Positions 9,102 to 11,850 of a stretch of DNA of 11,850 nt are shown piece by piece (position 1 is the first letter of the stretch; every line of letters begins with the position of its first letter). Made by a program: the position numbers and the translations under genes. The notes below the pieces were generated by a model. That model did no database searches, had not been told where the DNA came from, and saw only the letters and a program-made list of their open reading frames with translations. Origin of the DNA: JAFARE01 sp035566535 (GTDB lineage: Bacteria; Chloroflexota; Dormibacteria; Aeolococcales; Aeolococcaceae); assembly GCA_035566535.1 (NCBI GenBank), contig DATMRA010000068.1, forward strand, positions 1-11,850. The letters run 5' to 3'.

Positions 9102-10120
9102 TGGGTCAGAAGGTCAACCCCATCGGCTTCAGGCTCGGTGTGTACCGCAACTGGGATGCGCGCTGGTACGCGGACAAGGAGTACACGAAGCTGCTCCACG
9201 AGGATCTCGCGATGCGCCGCCTCATCGGCAGCCGCCTGCGCAACGCGGGCGTGGCGCGCATCGAGACGGAGCGGAGCGCGAACCAGCTGACGGTGATCAT
9301 TCAGACGGCGAAGCCGGGCATTGTCATCGGCAAGCAGGGCGCCTCCGTCGACGCACTGCGCGACGAGCTCGAGCGCATCTCGGGAAAGAAGGTGCGTGTC
9401 ACGATCCACGAGATCAAGACTCCGGAGCTCGACGCGACGCTCGTCGCAGAGAACGTGGCGTCGCAGCTCGAGAAGCGCATCGCGTTCCGGCGCGCGCTGA
9501 AGCAGACGCTCATGCGGTCGATGCGCGCCGGCGCCAAGGGCGCGAAGATCCAGGTGGGCGGCAGGCTGGGCGGCTCCGAGATGTCTCGGCGCGAGTGGGA
9601 TCGCGACGGACGCGTGCCACTGCACACGCTGCGCGCCAACATCGACTACGGACAGGCCGAAGCGCGCACGACATTCGGCCGCATTGGCGTGCAGTGCTGG
9701 CTGTATCTCGGCGACTTCGTCACCGCAACCGGCGAACCCATTCCGGCGCCGGGCCGCGAGCGGGCCGAGCAGCCCGAACCGGTTGCAGCGGTCGAGCGAA
9801 CCGTCATCGTGCCTGCGGCGGAAGTCGTTGCGACGCCTGCCGTCGACGAGGTGCCGGTACTTGCGGAGTCTGCGGCTGATGAGAATGGCACGGCTGTGGA
9901 CGAGGTTCCCGACGAGGAGGAGGACGACATCGCGGCCGTTGTCCCGGGCCAGGTCAAATCCGACGAGAAGGTGGAGAAGCTGACGCCGAAGCGCGCCGCG
10001 ACCCGGCGCAAGTCTCCGGCGGCAAAGAAACCGACCACCACGCCCCGCGTGGTCAAGAAGCCGGCCAAGAAACCGGGCGTCGACGTTCCGGCTGAAGAGC
10101 CTGAGGAAGAGGAGGAGTAG
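9101..10120 (+). CDS. rpsC: 30S ribosomal protein S3 with long charged C-terminal tail
   Basis: The 339-residue protein exceeds the usual length (E. coli 233) by about 100 residues. The core runs to about residue 215: GQKVNPIGFRLG, a type II KH domain with IVIGKQG (74-80), and the mRNA-entry residues R130, R131 and K134 (FRRALK), which match the helicase-linked R131/R132/K135 of E. coli; then VGGRLGGSEMSR and GRVPLHTLRANIDYG. The tail has an acidic block (VDEVPDEEEDDI, 266-277), a Lys/Pro/Ala segment (KRAATRRKSPAAKKP, 297-311; KKPAKKPG, 319-326) and an end of EEPEEEEE. S3 sits at the mRNA entry channel, so the tail may reach solvent or mRNA there. The ATG shares one base with the rplV stop (TAATG), preceded by a purine run at 9081-9090. 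Confidence 0.95.
   Translation: MGQKVNPIGFRLGVYRNWDARWYADKEYTKLLHEDLAMRRLIGSRLRNAGVARIETERSANQLTVIIQTAKPGIVIGKQGASVDALRDELERISGKKVRVTIHEIKTPELDATLVAENVASQLEKRIAFRRALKQTLMRSMRAGAKGAKIQVGGRLGGSEMSRREWDRDGRVPLHTLRANIDYGQAEARTTFGRIGVQCWLYLGDFVTATGEPIPAPGRERAEQPEPVAAVERTVIVPAAEVVATPAVDEVPVLAESAADENGTAVDEVPDEEEDDIAAVVPGQVKSDEKVEKLTPKRAATRRKSPAAKKPTTTPRVVKKPAKKPGVDVPAEEPEEEEE
10103..10117 (+). promoter_or_regulatory. Strong ribosome binding site of rplP inside the S3 poly-Glu codons
   Basis: A 15-nt purine run contains a perfect AGGAGG at 10110-10115, 7 nt from the rplP ATG. The same bases encode the last five glutamates of S3 (GAG GAA GAG GAG GAG). The protein tail and the signal for the next gene therefore share one sequence. 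Confidence 0.75.
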
Positions 10121-10122
10121 CG

Positions 10123-10560
10123 ATGCTGATGCCCAAGCGCACCAAGTACCGCAAGCTCCATCGCGGCCATCGCCGCGGCGCGGCGCAGCGAGGCAACACC
10201 CTCAGCTTCGGCAACTACGGGCTGCAGGCTGTGGAGCCGTGCTGGATGACGAACCGGCAGATCGAAGCTGCTCGGCGCGCCATGACCCGGCACGTGAAAC
10301 GAGGCGGCAAGATCTGGATCCGCATCTTCCCCGATCACTCGTACACGAAGAAGCCTGCCGAAACCCGTATGGGAAGCGGCAAGGGGCAGCCCGAAGGCTG
10401 GGTTGCGGTCGTGCTGCCCGGGCGCATCCTCTTTGAGATGGCCGGCGTGACTCACGAAACCGCTCAGGAGGCGATGCGACTCGCCGCGTTCAAGCTGCCG
10501 ATCAAGACGCGGTTCGTGGTGCGCGAGGAGACCGGGGCAGAGGTCGAGGCGACCGCATGA
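10123..10560 (+). CDS. rplP: 50S ribosomal protein L16
   Basis: A 145-residue L16 (family 136-144), which binds near the A and P sites and helps tRNA accommodation. It begins MLMPKRTKYRKLHRGHRRG, followed by GGKIWIRIFPDHSYTKKPAE (61-80) and TRMGSGKGQPEGWVAVVLPG (81-100), with R82 matching the arginine hydroxylated in E. coli L16, and ends LPIKTRFVVREE plus a short Glu/Ala tail. The start at 10123 fits the strong upstream Shine-Dalgarno; a second in-frame ATG at 10129 is less likely. Its stop overlaps the rpmC ATG (ATGA). Confidence 0.97.
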   Translation: MLMPKRTKYRKLHRGHRRGAAQRGNTLSFGNYGLQAVEPCWMTNRQIEAARRAMTRHVKRGGKIWIRIFPDHSYTKKPAETRMGSGKGQPEGWVAVVLPGRILFEMAGVTHETAQEAMRLAAFKLPIKTRFVVREETGAEVEATA

Positions 10561-11045
10561 CCAAGCGAATCGAGGCGATCAAGGCGGTGCGCGACATGGG
10601 CGACGATGAGCTCCATGGGCACATCCGCACGCAGCGGTCCAAGCTCTTCGAGCTGCGCTTCCAGATGGCAACTGGGCAGGTCGAAAACCACCGCCAGACC
10701 CGCGAGATTCGACGCGAGATCGCGCGTGCCATGACCATCGACAAGGAGCACGAGCGAGGCATCGTCCGCGCGGAGAGGCCGTCGGTTCCTGCCGCTGTTC
10801 ACGCGGAAGCGGCGCGTCCCTCCGCCCGAACCCGAGTTCGACGGCGGACGGGTGACGCCGGAGGGAAGGCTACCGCCGCGGCGAGTTACGGGGAGACGCG
10901 GCGGGAGGGTGCCCTGAGGCGGCAGGACCCGGCCGCCGCCGAACCAGAAGAGGTTACGGAAGAGGACGTGTCGATCTCCGAGGTCGAACCCGGTGGGAAA
11001 CCTGACGGTGATTCCTCCGAGAACATGGTGGACGAGGATGAGTGA
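10557..11045 (+). CDS. rpmC: 50S ribosomal protein L29 with ~90-residue C-terminal extension
   Basis: L29 is normally 60-75 residues; this gene encodes 162. Residues ~5-70 form the two-helix L29 fold with MGDDELHGHIRTQRSKLFELRFQ spread over 14-36, the characteristic ATGQVENHRQTREIRREIAR (38-57), and a helix end at EHERGIV. Residues ~73-128 are Arg/Ala/Gly/Pro-rich, and ~129-162 are acidic (EPEEVTEEDVSISEVE, MVDEDE). In codons for about residues 77-105 the third-base G/C preference drops, while the +1-shifted frame (10786-10917) shows a stronger G/C third-base pattern up to a TGA at 10915-10917. This suggests past indels, a sequence error, or a newly grown tail. It overlaps rplP by 4 nt and rpsQ by 8 nt. 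The L29 identity is secure; the exact C-terminus is less so. Confidence 0.9.
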   Translation: MTKRIEAIKAVRDMGDDELHGHIRTQRSKLFELRFQMATGQVENHRQTREIRREIARAMTIDKEHERGIVRAERPSVPAAVHAEAARPSARTRVRRRTGDAGGKATAAASYGETRREGALRRQDPAAAEPEEVTEEDVSISEVEPGGKPDGDSSENMVDEDE

Positions 11046-11310
11046 CGTCAAGACCGCTGCTCGCTCGCGGCGCAAGGTGCGCGACGGCGTTGTGGTCAGC
11101 GACAAGATGCAGCAGACCGTGATCGTGGTCGTGCAGGACCTGAAGCCGCATCCCCTGTACAAGAAGGTGGTTCGAGCGTCGCGGCGCTTCAAGGTCCACG
11201 ACGAGGCGGGCATCTGCCAGATCGGCGATCGTGTGCGCATCACGGAAACACGCCCACTCTCGAAGGAGAAGCGGTGGCGCGTGCAAGAAGTCCTCGAGAA
11301 GGCCAAGTGA
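11038..11310 (+). CDS. rpsQ: 30S ribosomal protein S17
   Basis: A 90-residue S17 (family 80-90), an OB-fold protein that binds the 5' domain of 16S rRNA. It reads RRKVRDGVVVSDKMQQTVIV (11-30), KPHPLYKKVVRASRRFKVHDE (36-56) across two conserved blocks, IGDRVRITETRPLSKEKRW (62-80), then VLEKAK. The start ATG at 11038 lies inside the end of rpmC (ATGAGTGA, 8-nt overlap); an upstream in-frame ATG at 10993 would add 15 residues without family support. Translation is probably coupled to rpmC, so reading of the L29 tail to its end would matter for S17 output. Confidence 0.96.
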   Translation: MSDVKTAARSRRKVRDGVVVSDKMQQTVIVVVQDLKPHPLYKKVVRASRRFKVHDEAGICQIGDRVRITETRPLSKEKRWRVQEVLEKAK

Positions 11311-11311
11311 C

Positions 11312-11680
11312 GTGATTCAGCAGGAAACGGTGGTCAAGGTCGCCGACAACAGCGGAGCGCGCGAGATCCTGTGCATCCGCGTGCTCGGCGGCAGCTACCG
11401 GAAGTACGCGTCGGTGGGCGACGTCATCGTCGGTACGGTGAAGGTAGCGACGCCCAACGCCCAGGTGAAGAAGGGCGACGTGGTGCGCGCCGTGGTCGTC
11501 CGTACCGCCAAGGAATTCAAGCGACCCGACGGGAGCAACATCCGGTTCGACGAGAATGCCGCGGTGCTGATCAACCCGCAGAACAATCCCCGGGGCACAC
11601 GCATCTTCGGCCCGGTTGCGCGCGAGCTTCGCGAGCGCAACTTCATGAAGATCGTCAGCCTCGCCCCTGAGGTTCTCTAG
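11312..11680 (+). CDS. rplN: 50S ribosomal protein L14
   Basis: The GTG start gives exactly the family's 122 residues. L14 forms part of the intersubunit bridge and, in other bacteria, the binding site of the silencing factor RsfS. It has VIQQETVVKVADNSGAREIL at the N-terminus, then IRVLGGSYRKYASVGDVIVG, a middle KKGDVVRAVVVRT, and RFDENAAVLINPQNNPRGTR. AGAAGG at 11296-11301 gives a ribosome binding site 10 nt upstream inside rpsQ. It begins 1 nt after the rpsQ stop. It opens the spc part of the cluster with no visible separate promoter. Confidence 0.97.
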   Translation: MIQQETVVKVADNSGAREILCIRVLGGSYRKYASVGDVIVGTVKVATPNAQVKKGDVVRAVVVRTAKEFKRPDGSNIRFDENAAVLINPQNNPRGTRIFGPVARELRERNFMKIVSLAPEVL

Positions 11681-11681
11681 G

Positions 11682-11850
11682 ATGAGCGCGAAAGCTGAAC
11701 GCCGCCGCAAGGTTGGCCTGCGCCGCGAGGGGTGGGCCCACGGGCGCAAGCGGCCGATGGACATCCGCCAGGGCGACAACGTCGAGGTCATCGGCGGCAA
11801 GGACAAGGGCAAGCGTGGCGTTGTGGAACGCGTTCTTGTCGAGCAGCAGC
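11682..11850 (+). CDS. rplX: 50S ribosomal protein L24, N-terminal part, basic N-terminal extension
   Basis: The frame is open to the window end (56 complete codons). Residues 26-50 carry the KOW motif, MDIRQGDNVEVIGGKDKGK then RGVVERV, typical of L24, an assembly initiator that sits near the tunnel exit. Before the KOW motif are about 25 basic residues (MSAKAERRRKVGLRREG and WAHGRKRP) not found in most L24 proteins. The ATG at 11682 is preferred because a GAGG at 11669-11672 lies 9 nt upstream and it begins 1 nt after rplN. An internal ATG at 11757 would give the classical length but has no good ribosome binding site. The C-terminus is not visible. Confidence 0.92.
   Translation, partial: MSAKAERRRKVGLRREGWAHGRKRPMDIRQGDNVEVIGGKDKGKRGVVERVLVEQQ

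Noticed and set aside
10464..11306. 280-codon minus-strand open frame across rpmC/rpsQ
   Set aside because: It is antisense to three solid ribosomal genes and shows no domain; the Pro/Gly-rich part reflects the complement of the L29 tail.

Overview
The window is GC-rich bacterial DNA with strong G/C preference at third codon positions. From about base 1159 to the end it holds a densely packed translation locus, all on the plus strand. The gene order is rpsL-rpsG-fusA-tuf (str), then rpsJ-rplC-rplD-rplW-rplB-rpsS-rplV-rpsC-rplP-rpmC-rpsQ (S10), then rplN-rplX (start of spc), with rplX cut by the window edge. Spacers are 0-5 nt or 1-8 nt overlaps, except fusA/tuf (42 nt) and tuf/rpsJ (33 nt). 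It therefore reads as one long transcription unit driven by a good sigma70/sigmaA-type promoter at 1159-1188. That promoter is followed by a leader of about 75 nt that can fold.

The first ~1.1 kb is different. On the minus strand, the N-terminal 272 codons of a DUF222 (13E12-repeat / HNH-endonuclease family) protein run off the left edge. This gene has a recognisable promoter, a LexA/SOS-like operator between -35 and -10, and a start codon placed for leaderless translation. Divergent from it is a 66-residue protein with a short leucine heptad helix and a Cys/His cluster, followed by a GC-rich hairpin. rpoB/rpoC, the usual upstream neighbours of rpsL, are not here.

Organism: the Gram-positive-type SOS box, DUF222 protein, leaderless start, high GC and fused str-S10-spc order suggest a high-GC Terrabacteria lineage (Actinobacteria, or a Chloroflexota/Dormibacterota-like soil group). 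I cannot decide between these from sequence alone.

Function: the main cluster encodes parts of both ribosomal subunits plus the elongation factors EF-G and EF-Tu. Unusual points are an arginine at S12 position 88 (equivalent to a streptomycin-resistance substitution), long low-complexity C-terminal tails on L22, S3 and L29, a degenerate L22 tunnel hairpin, an odd codon pattern in the L29 tail, and a basic N-terminal extension on L24. I found no CRISPR array, tRNA, rRNA, IS element or complete novel system. The best candidates for new biology are the SOS-controlled DUF222 locus and the tailed ribosomal proteins.
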